DNA of 64,000 nucleotides from Zestomonas carbonaria. Its GTDB lineage: Bacteria > Pseudomonadota > Gammaproteobacteria > Pseudomonadales > Pseudomonadaceae. Where the stretch lies: contig NZ_CAJFCI010000037.1 of assembly GCF_904061905.1 (NCBI RefSeq), positions 1 through 64,000 of the forward strand, written 5' to 3'. Both the position numbers and the translations under genes were made by a program. Under the pieces are notes generated by a model. It had not been told where the DNA came from and ran no database searches. It saw nothing but the letters and a program-made list of their open reading frames with translations. The stretch's first letter is position 1. Every line of letters starts with the position of its first letter. Positions 45,169 to 54,404 of this stretch are shown here, one piece after another.

Positions 45169-46878
45169 ATGCGTATCGAAACCCGCCCGCTTCCCGCCCA
45201 ACTGCCCGATCTTGGCGACCTGCCGCCGCTCCTGACCCGTCTCTACGCCGCCCGTGGCGTGCAGTCCGCCGCCGAACTGGACAAGGGCCTGGCGCGGCTG
45301 ATCCCCTACCAGCGCCTGAAAGGCATCGATGCTGCCGTGGAGCTGCTGGTGCAGGCCCTGGAGCAGCGCCAGCGCATCCTCATCGTCGGCGACTTCGACG
45401 CCGATGGCGCCACCGCCAGCTCGGTGGGCGTGCTCGGCCTGCGCATGCTGGGCGCCGCCTCGGTCGACTACCTGGTGCCCAACCGTTTCGAATACGGCTA
45501 CGGGTTGACCCCGGAGATCGTCGCCGTGGCCCTCGGCCGCCGGCCCGACCTGCTGATCACCGTCGACAACGGCATCTCCAGCGTCGATGGCGTGGCGGCG
45601 GCCAAGGAAGCGGGGCTGAAGGTGCTGGTCACCGACCACCACCTGCCCGGTCCGGAGCTGCCGGCGGCGGACGCCATCGTCAACCCCAACCAGCCGGGCT
45701 GCGACTTCCCGAGCAAGGCGCTGGCCGGCGTCGGGGTGATCTTCTACGTGCTTCTGGCGCTGCGCGCGCGGTTGCGCGAAGTGGGCTGGTTCGCCGCGCG
45801 GCCCGAGCCGAACCTGGCCGAACTGCTCGACCTGGTGGCGCTGGGCAGCGTCGCCGACGTGGTGCCGCTGGACGCCAACAACCGCATCCTCGTCCACCAG
45901 GGCCTGGCGCGCATCCGCGCCGGCCGCGCGCGACCCGGCCTGCGGGCGCTGCTCGAAGTGGCCGGCAAGCAGCATGGGCGGATCACCTCCACCGACCTCG
46001 GCTTCATCCTCGGTCCACGGCTCAATGCCGCCGGCCGGCTGGACGACATGAGCCTCGGCATCGAATGCCTGCTCTGCGAGGACGAGGCGCTGGCCCGCGA
46101 CATGGCGGTGCAGCTCGACCAACTCAACCAGGATCGCAAGGCCATCGAACAGGGCATGCAGCGCGAGGCGCTGGCGCAGCTCAAGGAGCTCAAGACCGAG
46201 GAGCTGCCGTTCGGCCTCTGCCTGTTCGAGCCGGACTGGCACCAGGGCGTGATCGGCATCCTCGCCTCGCGCCTCAAGGAGCGCTACCACCGCCCGGCGA
46301 TCGCCTTCGCGGACGCTGGCGACGGCCAGCTCAAGGGCTCGGCGCGCTCGGTGCCGGGCCTGCACATCCGCGATGCGCTGGACGCCGTGGCGGCGAAGCA
46401 TCCGGGGCTGATCAGCAAGTTCGGCGGGCACGCCATGGCCGCCGGCCTGTCGCTGCCGCAGGAGCATTTCGGCGCCTTCGCCGCGGCTTTCGACGCCGAG
46501 GTGCGCCGCCAGCTCAGCGAGGACGACCTGACTGGACGGCTGCTGTCCGACGGCAGCCTGGCCGCCGAGGAATTCCACCTGCCGCTGGCCAAGGCGCTGC
46601 GCAACGCCGGCCCCTGGGGCCAGCACTTCCCCGAGCCGCTGTTCCACGGCATGTTCCAGTTGGTGCAGCAGCGCATCGTCGGCGAACGCCACCTCAAGGT
46701 GGTGCTGAAGAGCGAGTGTGGCTCCGTGCAACTGGACGGCATCGCCTTCGGCATCGACCGCGAACAGTGGCCGAACCCGACGGTGCGCTGGGTCGAACTG
46801 GCCTACAAGCTGGACGTCAACGAGTACCGCGGCCAGGAAAGCGTGCAACTGCTGATCGCCCATATCGCCCCGCGATAA
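45169..46878 (+). CDS. recJ: Single-stranded-DNA exonuclease RecJ
   Basis: 569 residues, the family length. VGDFDADGATASSVGV (about 77) is the DHH-family DxD motif, TVDNGISSVDGV and VTDHHLPGPELPAADAIVNP give the DHH motif, and the DHHA1 motif is KFGGHAMAAGLSL (about 420). RecJ digests single-stranded DNA 5' to 3' in recombination, mismatch and base-excision repair. The ATG at 45169 gives the usual length; a TTG lies two codons upstream. Confidence 0.95.
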   Translation: MRIETRPLPAQLPDLGDLPPLLTRLYAARGVQSAAELDKGLARLIPYQRLKGIDAAVELLVQALEQRQRILIVGDFDADGATASSVGVLGLRMLGAASVDYLVPNRFEYGYGLTPEIVAVALGRRPDLLITVDNGISSVDGVAAAKEAGLKVLVTDHHLPGPELPAADAIVNPNQPGCDFPSKALAGVGVIFYVLLALRARLREVGWFAARPEPNLAELLDLVALGSVADVVPLDANNRILVHQGLARIRAGRARPGLRALLEVAGKQHGRITSTDLGFILGPRLNAAGRLDDMSLGIECLLCEDEALARDMAVQLDQLNQDRKAIEQGMQREALAQLKELKTEELPFGLCLFEPDWHQGVIGILASRLKERYHRPAIAFADAGDGQLKGSARSVPGLHIRDALDAVAAKHPGLISKFGGHAMAAGLSLPQEHFGAFAAAFDAEVRRQLSEDDLTGRLLSDGSLAAEEFHLPLAKALRNAGPWGQHFPEPLFHGMFQLVQQRIVGERHLKVVLKSECGSVQLDGIAFGIDREQWPNPTVRWVELAYKLDVNEYRGQESVQLLIAHIAPR

Positions 46879-46945
46879 GACCAGGCCACAGCAAGCACCT
46901 CCCTCGCTCGTTCTGACGACAACCTTCCCAGCCCGCACATACGAC

Positions 46946-46980
46946 TCCCTCTCTCTCCGGGAGAGGGCCGGGGTGAGGGG
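46946..46980. repeat. CCTCACCC/GGGTGAGG-family palindrome after recJ
   Basis: TCCCTCTCTCTCCGGGAGAG followed by GGCCGGGGTGAGGGG, the short form of the family at 6714-6755. It lies 68 bp after the recJ stop. Confidence 0.7.
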
Positions 46981-47136
46981 CGGAGTTGAGCGATCACCTC
47001 AGATTGAGAGCCCTCCGCTGACTCCACCAGCCGCCACCCTCCAGCAATATCTCGAAGCACTCTGCGCCATGCCGACGGGAATTCGCCCCGCTAGAGTGCG
47101 CTCCATCGTTCGATTCGTTTCCCAGTGGAGAACAGC

Positions 47137-47820
47137 ATGAACACTCGCGGTCTGCTCGATCAATTGCTCAAGTCCGGCCAGGAGCTGCTGCAGAACGGCG
47201 GCGGCCAGGCCAAGTCCGGGCAGGGCGGCCAGCTCGGCAACCTGCTCGGCAGCGTCGGTGGCGGCGCGCTCGGCGGCGGGGCCATCGCCCTGCTGCTGGG
47301 TAGCAAGAAGGCCCGCAAGATGAGCGGCAAGGTGCTCACCTATGGCGGCCTGGCGGCGCTCGGCGTGGTGGCCTACAAGGCCTACAACAACTGGCAGCAG
47401 CAACAGCAGGCCGGCGCGGCGCGGACCATCGAACCGCAGACCGTGGACCGCCTGCCGGCCCCGCAGGCGGAGCAGCACAGCCACGCCATCCTTCGCGCCC
47501 TGGTGGCCGCGGCCAAGTCCGACGGCCATATAGATGCGCGCGAACGCCAGTTGATCGACGACGAAGTGCTCAGGATCACCGGCGATCGCGAACTGCAGGG
47601 CTGGCTGGATCGCGAACTGAACAAGCCGCTCGACCCGGCGGAAGTGGCGAGCGCGGCGCAAAGCCCGGAAATGGCCGCGGAGATGTACCTGGCCAGCCTG
47701 CTGATGGTCGACCAGGAGCACTTCATGGAGCGCGCCTACCTCGACGAACTGGCCCGCCAGTTGAAGCTCGACCCCGCCCTCAAGAGCGAACTGGAGACCC
47801 AGGCCCGCCAGGTGCTGTAG
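47137..47820 (+). CDS. DUF533 TerB-like protein, copy 1
   Basis: 227 residues. A glycine-rich linker and a hydrophobic segment (GGGALGGGAIALLLGSKKAR, then VLTYGGLAALGVVAYKAYNN) precede a C-terminal TerB-like helical domain from about residue 105 (HAILRALVAAAKSDGHIDAR; AAEMYLASLLMVDQEHFMER), with the acidic residues of the fold. DUF533 proteins are widespread and of unknown role. The second copy at 49463 shares the layout. GGAG lies 7 bases before the ATG. Confidence 0.82.
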   Translation: MNTRGLLDQLLKSGQELLQNGGGQAKSGQGGQLGNLLGSVGGGALGGGAIALLLGSKKARKMSGKVLTYGGLAALGVVAYKAYNNWQQQQQAGAARTIEPQTVDRLPAPQAEQHSHAILRALVAAAKSDGHIDARERQLIDDEVLRITGDRELQGWLDRELNKPLDPAEVASAAQSPEMAAEMYLASLLMVDQEHFMERAYLDELARQLKLDPALKSELETQARQVL

Positions 47821-47894
47821 CGGCGAACGGTTCCGCCCTGTCGGAGCAGGGGGGCTAGACTGAAACCGTCACCACCTGCTCCGGGAGGTGCGGC

Positions 47895-48872
47895 ATGGCG
47901 ATTCGCGAGGGCTTCATCGGCAGCATCGGCAACACGCCCCTGCTGCGCCTCGGCCGGCTCAGCGACGAGACCGGCTGCGAGATCCTGGCCAAGGCCGAAT
48001 TCCTCAACCCCGGCGGTTCGGTCAAGGACCGCGCGGCCCTCCATATCGTGCTCGACGCCGAGCGTCGGGGGCTTTTGCGGCCGGGCGGCACCGTGGTGGA
48101 GGGAACCGCTGGCAATACCGGCATCGGCCTCGCGCATATCTGCGCCGTGCGCGGCTATCGCTGCATCATCGTGATCCCCGACAACCAGTCGCCGGAAAAG
48201 ATGGAGTTGTTGCGCACCCTGGGCGCCGAAGTGCGCCCGGTGCCGCCCAGGCCCTACAAGGACCCGGACAACTACCAGAAGATCGCCGGGCGACTGGCCG
48301 CCGAGTTGCCCGGCGCCGTCTGGGCCAACCAGTTCGACAATCTCGCCAACCGCCAGGCCCACTACGAAACCACCGGCCCGGAAATCTGGGCCGATACCGG
48401 CGGCCGCCTGGACGCCTTCGTCTGCGCCACCGGCACCGGCGGCACCCTGGCCGGCGTGGCGCGCTGTCTCAAGGAGCGCGATCCCAAGGTCCGCATCGTC
48501 CTCGCCGACCCCATGGGCAGCGCGCTCTACGACTGGGTGAAGCATGGCGAACTGCACGCCGAGGGCAGCTCCATCACCGAAGGCATCGGCACCACCCGGG
48601 TCACTGACAATCTCGCCGGCACGCCGATCGACGACGCGGTGCGGATCGACGACCCGGCCTGCGTGGCCATGGTCCATCGCCTGCTGCACGAGGAAGGGCT
48701 GTTCGTCGGCGGCTCCTCCGGCATCAACCTGGCCGCCGCCGTCCAGGTGGCCCGCGACCTGGGGCCGGGGCATCGCATCGTGACCCTGCTGTGCGACCGG
48801 GGCGGCCTCTATGCGCAACGTCTGTTCAACCCCGAGTGGCTGAAGGAGAAGGGACTCGCGATACCCGGGTAG
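47895..48872 (+). CDS. Cysteine synthase/cystathionine beta-synthase family PLP enzyme
   Basis: 325 residues. The PLP lysine is in FLNPGGSVKDRAALHIV (about 43), GTAGNTGIGLAHICA is the substrate loop, and TGTGGTLAGVARCLKE the phosphate-binding loop. It belongs to the beta-family enzymes that make cysteine from an activated serine and sulfide. FDNLANRQAHYETTGPEIW is conserved. The exact substrate (O-acetylserine or O-phosphoserine) cannot be set from sequence. GGGAGG lies upstream. Confidence 0.82.
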   Translation: MAIREGFIGSIGNTPLLRLGRLSDETGCEILAKAEFLNPGGSVKDRAALHIVLDAERRGLLRPGGTVVEGTAGNTGIGLAHICAVRGYRCIIVIPDNQSPEKMELLRTLGAEVRPVPPRPYKDPDNYQKIAGRLAAELPGAVWANQFDNLANRQAHYETTGPEIWADTGGRLDAFVCATGTGGTLAGVARCLKERDPKVRIVLADPMGSALYDWVKHGELHAEGSSITEGIGTTRVTDNLAGTPIDDAVRIDDPACVAMVHRLLHEEGLFVGGSSGINLAAAVQVARDLGPGHRIVTLLCDRGGLYAQRLFNPEWLKEKGLAIPG

Positions 48873-48878
48873 GGAAGG

Positions 48879-49341
48879 GGAATGACAGGGAAGACACGTA
48901 CCCGCCCGTAGGAGCGCGCCATGCGCGCGATCGCGGCCATGGGCCGCTCCTACGGAAGCTGGATGCCCCAGGTAGGGTGCGCCGCGCGCACCGAAAGATC
49001 GGTGCCGATGTGCATCGGACTGGACTCCAGCGTTCGCGGGAATGACAGGGAATAAATCGTCCAGCCCCATGCCCGCCCGTAGGAGCGCGCCATGCGCGCG
49101 ATCGCGGCCATGGGCCGCTCCTACGAAGACTGGATGCTCCCAGGTAGGGTGTGCTGCGCGCACCGAAAGATCGGCGTCGAAGTGCATCGGACTGGACCCC
49201 GGCGTTCGCGGGAATGACAGGGAATAAATCGTCCAGCCCCATGCCTGCCCGTAGGAGCGCGCCATGCGCGCGATCACGGCCATGGGCCGCTCCTACGGAG
49301 GTTGGATGCCCCAGGTAGGGTGTGCTGCGCGCACCGAAACA
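48879..49341. repeat. Composite tandem repeat, about 171-172 bp unit, 2.7 copies
   Basis: The block GTAGGAGCGCGCCATGCGCG starts at 48908, 49079 and 49251, giving spacings of 171 and 172 bp. Each unit contains a GTAGGAGCG...CGCTCCTAC hairpin, a GTAGGGTGCG/CGCACC-type hairpin and a REP-like CAGCGTTCGCGGGAATGACA. It fills the 590-bp gap between the cysteine synthase and TerB-like genes. No gene is visible inside. It is a tandem fusion of three dispersed repeat families. Confidence 0.9.
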
Positions 49342-49462
49342 CAGGCGATGCCGCGCGAGGAGCATGCCCCGGCAAGACCGTCCGGCAGCGGCCATAGCGG
49401 ATCGCCTCCGGAGAACTATCGTTTCCAGTCTGGACGACCATTTCGATGAGAGGGAGGCATTC

Positions 49463-50200
49463 ATGAATACCAGCGATTTGCTCGACCAACTGCTGCGCGC
49501 GGGACTGTCCGGGCGAGGCGGCGCCGCGCCGCAGGGTGGTGGCTCGATGGACCTCGGAGGGCTGCTCGGCGGCCTGCTGGGCGGTGGTTCCGGGGCGGCG
49601 GCCGGCGGTGGCGCGGGCGGCCTGGGCGGCCTGGGCGGGCTTGGCGATCTGCTCGGCGGGATGCTGGGCGGCGGCGCGGCGCAGTCCGGGCAGGCGCGCG
49701 GTGGCAGCGGCGGCGGGATCGGCTACGGTGGCCTGGCCACCCTCGGCATGCTGGCCTTCCAGGCATACAGCGCCTGGCAGCGCCAGCAACAGCAGCAACA
49801 GGCGGCGAGCGCCTTGCGGCAGCCGCAGATGGTCAACCAGTTGGTCGGCGCCGAGGCCGAGGATCACAGCCGTGCCATCCTGCGTGCGCTGATCGCCGCG
49901 TCCAAGGCCGACGGCCGTATCGACGAGCAGGAGAAACGGCTGATCTACGCGGAAATCGCCAAGCACACCGCCGACGCCGAATTGCAGGCCTGGCTGGACG
50001 ACGAGGTGCAGAAGCCGCTGGACGCCTCGGACGTGGCGGGCGCGGCGCAAACGCCGGAGATGGCCGCCGAGATGTACCTGGCCAGCGCGCTGCTGATCGG
50101 TTCCCAGGAAGGCGGCGAGCGCGCCTATCTGGATGACCTGGCCTATCAGTTGCGCCTCGATCCGGCCTTGCAGGCAGAGCTGGAGTCCCAACTGCGTTGA
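49463..50200 (+). CDS. DUF533 TerB-like protein, copy 2
   Basis: 245 residues. Same plan as the first copy: a short N-terminal helix (MNTSDLLDQLLRAGL), a long low-complexity glycine segment (about 20-90, GGLGGLGGLGDLLGGMLGGG), then the TerB-like domain (DHSRAILRALIAASKADGRI; AAEMYLASALLIGSQEGGER). AGGGAGG is a strong ribosome-binding site. It is about 1.6 kb from copy 1 and precedes the barrel gene by 11 bp. Confidence 0.82.
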   Translation: MNTSDLLDQLLRAGLSGRGGAAPQGGGSMDLGGLLGGLLGGGSGAAAGGGAGGLGGLGGLGDLLGGMLGGGAAQSGQARGGSGGGIGYGGLATLGMLAFQAYSAWQRQQQQQQAASALRQPQMVNQLVGAEAEDHSRAILRALIAASKADGRIDEQEKRLIYAEIAKHTADAELQAWLDDEVQKPLDASDVAGAAQTPEMAAEMYLASALLIGSQEGGERAYLDDLAYQLRLDPALQAELESQLR

Positions 50201-50211
50201 GCCCCGGCACC

Positions 50212-51198
50212 ATGCGTCTGTCGGCGCTCGCTGTGCTGATGCTGGCCGGCCGGGCGTTCGCCGCGCAGGAAGGTGAGCTCTACGCATCCAGCCAGGGCCT
50301 GCTGCTGGAGAACAGCCGCTTCGTCCACGAGGCGGCGCTGGATCGCTTGCAGCAGATACGTTTCGCCTACCGCGAACCGTCGGCCGAGCCCGGCCGGCAG
50401 CCGGCCTGGATGCGTGCCTACGGCAACCGGGGCTCGCTGGATGGCGACGGCGCCGCAGCGCGGGTCGAGCACCGCGGTTCCGGCCTGTTCGTCGGCCTCG
50501 ACCGCACCTTCGACCCGCGCTGGGCGGCCGGGGTGCTGGCCGGCCATTCACGGTCCGACCTGGACCTCGACGACCGCGACGCCGAAGCCGATATCGACAG
50601 CTACCACCTGGCCGGCTATGCCGCGCTGCGTTACTACAACCAGCTCGGCCTCAAGTTCGGCGCCGCCTTCAGCCAGCACGAGTTCGACGGTCGGCGCCAG
50701 GGACTGCGTGGCGAAGGCGACGGCCATACCCTGCAAGCCTTCGTCGAAGGCGGCTACTCCATGGACTTCGCGAACTTCACCATCGAGGCCTTCACCAGCC
50801 TGGCCTACATCTCGCTGCACCTCGACCGCTTGCGGGAGCGGGGAAGTGGCGATGCGCTCCAGGTCTCCGCCGACAGCCAGCAGGTTGGCCAGGCCACCTT
50901 CGGCTGGCGGGCGGCTCGCCGCTTCGAGCCCGCCGCCGGACAGCGCCTGACCGCTCGCGCCAGCCTCGGCTGGCGGCACGTCTTCAGCGATACCGACGTC
51001 CATGCCGACGTGCGGCGCGCCGACGGCAGCCGCCTGCGCAGCGATGGCGTGCCGCTCAGCGAAGACAGCCTGCGCCTCGACCTCGGCCTCGACTACGAAC
51101 TGAAGCCGCAGCTCTATCTCGGTCTGGCATACGCCGGCCACTACGCCGACGCGACGCGCGACAATGCCCTGAGCGGTCGCCTCAGCCTGTGGTTCTAG
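50212..51198 (+). CDS. Autotransporter-type outer-membrane beta-barrel without passenger
   Basis: 328 residues. A signal peptide ([17 protein letters not shown]) is followed directly by a stretch of alternating beta strands ([59 protein letters not shown]) typical of the autotransporter domain, ending in RLSLWF, with a terminal phenylalanine. There is almost no N-terminal passenger, so it is not an ordinary self-secreting protein. GTG/TTG starts upstream are in frame, but the signal peptide sets ATG 50212. It is 11 bp from the TerB-like gene. Confidence 0.8.
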   Translation: MRLSALAVLMLAGRAFAAQEGELYASSQGLLLENSRFVHEAALDRLQQIRFAYREPSAEPGRQPAWMRAYGNRGSLDGDGAAARVEHRGSGLFVGLDRTFDPRWAAGVLAGHSRSDLDLDDRDAEADIDSYHLAGYAALRYYNQLGLKFGAAFSQHEFDGRRQGLRGEGDGHTLQAFVEGGYSMDFANFTIEAFTSLAYISLHLDRLRERGSGDALQVSADSQQVGQATFGWRAARRFEPAAGQRLTARASLGWRHVFSDTDVHADVRRADGSRLRSDGVPLSEDSLRLDLGLDYELKPQLYLGLAYAGHYADATRDNALSGRLSLWF

Positions 51199-51507
51199 GA
51201 CGAACCATGTAGGAGCGGGCACTGCTCGCGAATATCGGCGCCTCGAAATCAGCGACCTAACCCTCTCCCGAAGGGAGAGGGGACTGGTCGGAGTGACGGC
51301 CATGCCTCGGAGAACTCGTAGGAGCGGGCCATGCCCGCGATTCGCGGTTGCGCCCGGACGAGGCGTCTGCGTTAGCTTCGCGAACGGAGCCCGCTCCCGT
51401 CTTGCGGGTGGGGCATCGCCAGCCGCCCGGCGGCAGGCTGCCAGGGCGCGGCAACTGGGGTATACTCGCCGGCTTTTCACACGATTCGCCTGCGAGTGCC
51501 GCCAGCC
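51199..51507. repeat. Gap with two GTAGGAGC elements and a CCCTCTCCC hairpin
   Basis: GTAGGAGCGGGCACTGCTCG starts at 51209 and GTAGGAGCGGGCCATGCCCG at 51318, and CCCTCTCCCGAAGGGAGAGG lies between them near 51262. No gene is visible; the prfB promoter must be in the right part, which is less repetitive after 51400. Confidence 0.7.
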
Positions 51508-52603
51508 ATGGAAATCAACCCGATCCTCAACAGCATCAAGGACCTGTCCGAGCGCACCCAGACTATTCGGGGGTATCTTTGACTACGATCAGAAGCATGA
51601 CCGCCTGATCGAAGTCAATCGCGAGCTCGAAGACCCGAACGTCTGGAACAACCCCGAGTACGCCCAGAACCTGGGGCGCGAGCGCGCCCAACTGGCGCAG
51701 ATCGTCGAAACCCTCGACGAACTGTCCGGCGGCCTGGCCGATTCCCGCGACCTGCTGGACATGGCCGTCGAAGAGAATGACCAAGGCGCGGTGGACGACG
51801 TCGCCACCGAGGTCGAGCGCCTGCGCGAAATCCTCGAGAAACTGGAGTTCCGCCGCATGTTCAGCGGCGAGATGGACGCCAACAACGCCTACCTCGACAT
51901 CCAGGCCGGTTCCGGCGGCACCGAGGCCCAGGACTGGGCCAACATGCTGCTGCGCATGTACCTGCGCTGGGCCGACAAGCACGGTTTCGACGCCGAGATC
52001 GTCGAACTCTCCGAAGGCGAGGTCGCCGGCATCAAGGGCGCTACCGTGCACATCAAGGGCGAGTACGCTTTCGGCTGGCTGCGCACCGAGATCGGCGTGC
52101 ACCGCCTGGTGCGCAAGAGCCCGTTCGACTCCGGCAACCGCCGCCACACCTCGTTTTCCGCGGTGTTCGCCTCGCCGGAGATCGACGACAACATCGAGAT
52201 CGAGATCAACCCGGCGGACCTGCGCATCGACACCTACCGCTCCTCCGGCGCCGGCGGCCAGCACGTGAACACCACCGATTCGGCGGTGCGGATCACCCAC
52301 GTGCCGACCAACACCGTGGTGGCGTGCCAGAACGAACGTTCCCAGCACGCCAACAAGGACACCGCCATGAAGATGCTGCGGGCCAAGTTGTACGAGCTGG
52401 AGATGATGAAGCGCAACGCCGCCGCCCAGGCCCTGGAAGACACCAAGTCGGACATCGGCTGGGGCCACCAGATCCGTTCCTACGTGCTCGACCAGTCGCG
52501 GATCAAGGATCTGCGCACCGGCGTCGAGCGCAGCGACTGCGACAAGGTGCTGGACGGCGATCTCGACGAGTACCTCGAGGCCAGCCTCAAGCAGGGCCTG
52601 TAA
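51508..52603 (+). CDS. prfB: Peptide chain release factor 2 (programmed +1 frameshift)
   Basis: 364 residues after a programmed frameshift. Translation starts at ATG 51508 ([20 protein letters not shown]), reaches an in-frame TGA at 51580-51582, and shifts +1 to continue [20 protein letters not shown]. The factor has the SPF tripeptide for UGA/UAA recognition in [13 protein letters not shown] and the GGQ motif in [20 protein letters not shown]. It releases peptides at UGA and UAA stops. lysS follows after 78 bp, the usual order. Confidence 0.95.
51571..51582 (+). promoter_or_regulatory. prfB autoregulatory frameshift site
   Basis: The Shine-Dalgarno-like CGGGGGT just before TATCTTTGAC reproduces the E. 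coli element (AGGGGGTATCTTTGAC). Pairing with 16S rRNA pushes the ribosome one base forward at CTT TGA when release factor 2 is scarce, giving negative feedback. Confidence 0.95.
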
Positions 52604-52681
52604 AGGCGGCCGCAAGCCGCAAGCTTCAAGCTGCAAGAGTCAGCCGAAACCCATTGAAATGACATACCGGGAACACCCGAA

Positions 52682-54199
52682 ATGACCGACCTACCACTCG
52701 ACCAGCACGCCCCTACTCAAGACGATGGGCAACAGGAAGAAAACAAGCTGATTGCCTTGCGCAAGGAAAAGCTTGCCGCCGTCCGTGAGCAGGGCAACGC
52801 CTTCCCCAACGATTTCCGCCGCGACAGCTATTGCGCCGACCTGCAGAAACAGTACGAAGGCAAGAGCAAGGAAGAGCTGGAGGCGCTGGCCATCCCGGTC
52901 AAGGTCGCCGGGCGCATCATGCTCAACCGTGGTGCCTTCATGGTCATCCAGGACATGACCGGCCGCCTGCAGGTCTACGTCAACCGCAAGGTGCTGTCTC
53001 CCGAGACCCTGGAAGCGGTCAAGCACTTCGATCTGGGCGACATCGTCGCCGCCGAAGGCACCCTGGCGCGTTCCGGCAAGGGCGACCTGTACGTCGACAT
53101 GACCAACGTGCGCCTGCTGACCAAGTCGCTGCGCCCGCTGCCGGACAAGCACCACGGCCTGACCGACACCGAGCAGCGCTACCGCCAGCGCTACGTCGAC
53201 CTGATCGTCAACGAGGAAGTGCGCGAGACCTTCCGCGTGCGCTCCCAGGTGATCGCCCACATCCGCCGCTTCCTCAGCGAGCGCGGTTTCCTCGAAGTGG
53301 AAACCCCGATGCTGCAGACCATCCCCGGCGGCGCGGCTGCCAAGCCCTTCGAGACCCACCACAACGCGCTGGACATGGCCATGTTCCTGCGCATCGCCCC
53401 TGAGCTGTACCTCAAGCGCCTGGTGGTCGGCGGCTTCGAGAAGGTCTTCGAGATCAACCGCAACTTCCGCAACGAAGGCGTCTCGACCCGGCACAACCCC
53501 GAGTTCACCATGCTCGAGTTCTACCAGGCCTACGCCGACTACGAAGACAACATGGACCTGACCGAGGAGCTGTTCCGCGAGTTGGCCCAGGCGGTGCTCG
53601 GCACCACCGACGTCCCTTACGGCGACAAGGTCTTCCACTTCGGCGAGCCGTTCGCGCGCCTGTCGGTGTTCGACTCGATCCTCAAGTTCAACCCGGAAAT
53701 CTCCGCCGAGGACCTGCGCGACATCGACAGGGCCCGTGCCATCGCCAAGAAGGCCGGTGCCGACGTCAAGGGCTTCGAGGGCCTGGGCAAGCTGCAGACG
53801 ATGATTTTCGAGGAGCTGGTCGAGCACAAGCTGGAACAGCCGACCTTCATCACCCGCTACCCGTTCGAAGTGTCGCCCCTGGCCCGTCGCAGCGACGACG
53901 ATCCGAGCGTCACCGACCGCTTCGAGCTGTTCATCGGCGGCCGAGAGATCGCCAACGCCTATTCCGAGCTCAACGACGCCGAAGACCAGGCCGCGCGCTT
54001 CATGCAGCAGGTGGCCGACAAGGACGCCGGCGACGACGAGGCCATGCACTATGACGCCGACTTCGTCCGTGCCCTGGAATACGGCATGCCGCCGACCGCC
54101 GGCGAAGGCATCGGCATCGACCGCCTGGTGATGCTGCTCACCAACTCGCCGTCGATCCGCGACGTCATCCTGTTCCCGCACATGCGTCCGCAGGCCTGA
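52682..54199 (+). CDS. lysS: Lysyl-tRNA synthetase, class II
   Basis: 505 residues. The N-terminal OB anticodon-binding domain ([20 protein letters not shown]) is followed by the class II core: motif 2 [20 protein letters not shown] (about 260) and motif 3 [13 protein letters not shown] (about 475). It charges tRNA-Lys with lysine. The start at 52682 lies next to a CGGGAACACCCGAA segment with a weak ribosome-binding site. Confidence 0.97.
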   Translation: MTDLPLDQHAPTQDDGQQEENKLIALRKEKLAAVREQGNAFPNDFRRDSYCADLQKQYEGKSKEELEALAIPVKVAGRIMLNRGAFMVIQDMTGRLQVYVNRKVLSPETLEAVKHFDLGDIVAAEGTLARSGKGDLYVDMTNVRLLTKSLRPLPDKHHGLTDTEQRYRQRYVDLIVNEEVRETFRVRSQVIAHIRRFLSERGFLEVETPMLQTIPGGAAAKPFETHHNALDMAMFLRIAPELYLKRLVVGGFEKVFEINRNFRNEGVSTRHNPEFTMLEFYQAYADYEDNMDLTEELFRELAQAVLGTTDVPYGDKVFHFGEPFARLSVFDSILKFNPEISAEDLRDIDRARAIAKKAGADVKGFEGLGKLQTMIFEELVEHKLEQPTFITRYPFEVSPLARRSDDDPSVTDRFELFIGGREIANAYSELNDAEDQAARFMQQVADKDAGDDEAMHYDADFVRALEYGMPPTAGEGIGIDRLVMLLTNSPSIRDVILFPHMRPQA

Positions 54200-54213
54200 G
54201 GCGTTCCGCTCTC

Positions 54214-54269
54214 GTAGGCTGCGCCGCGAGCCCTTTCCCCCGCTGAACGGTGCGCGCGGCGCACCCTGC
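54214..54269. repeat. GTAGGCTGCGCC-family palindrome
   Basis: GTAGGCTGCGCCGCGAG at the left mirrors GGTGCGCGCGGCGCACCCTG at the right; a degenerate copy of the family at 16398-16495, located 14 bp after the lysS stop. Confidence 0.65.
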
Positions 54270-54404
54270 GGAAGGCGGGCTTCGGCCTGTCGGCACCTGC
54301 TTCCCGGACGGCTTTTATGTTTCGTGGCGAATTGCCATTGATTCCGTCCGGGAACGTTCCACAATGAATCTTGAGTCCCCGCTTATTCGAGGTGAGCACG
54401 CATC

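Noticed and set aside
44302..46938. Very long open frame (878 codons) on the minus strand
   Set aside because: Antisense to recJ, yaeQ and the GGDEF gene; an artefact of codon bias at high GC. The same applies to long frames at 48-2207 (minus), 7829-10309 (plus) and 33365-35464 (minus).
47736..49283. Repetitive protein frame on the minus strand (515 codons)
   Set aside because: It is generated by the 171-bp tandem repeat and the antisense strand of the cysteine synthase and TerB-like genes.
48879..49341. CRISPR-like repeats
   Set aside because: Repeat spacing is 171-172 bp with no short direct repeats and unique spacers, and no cas genes are present. It is a tandem composite of palindromic elements.
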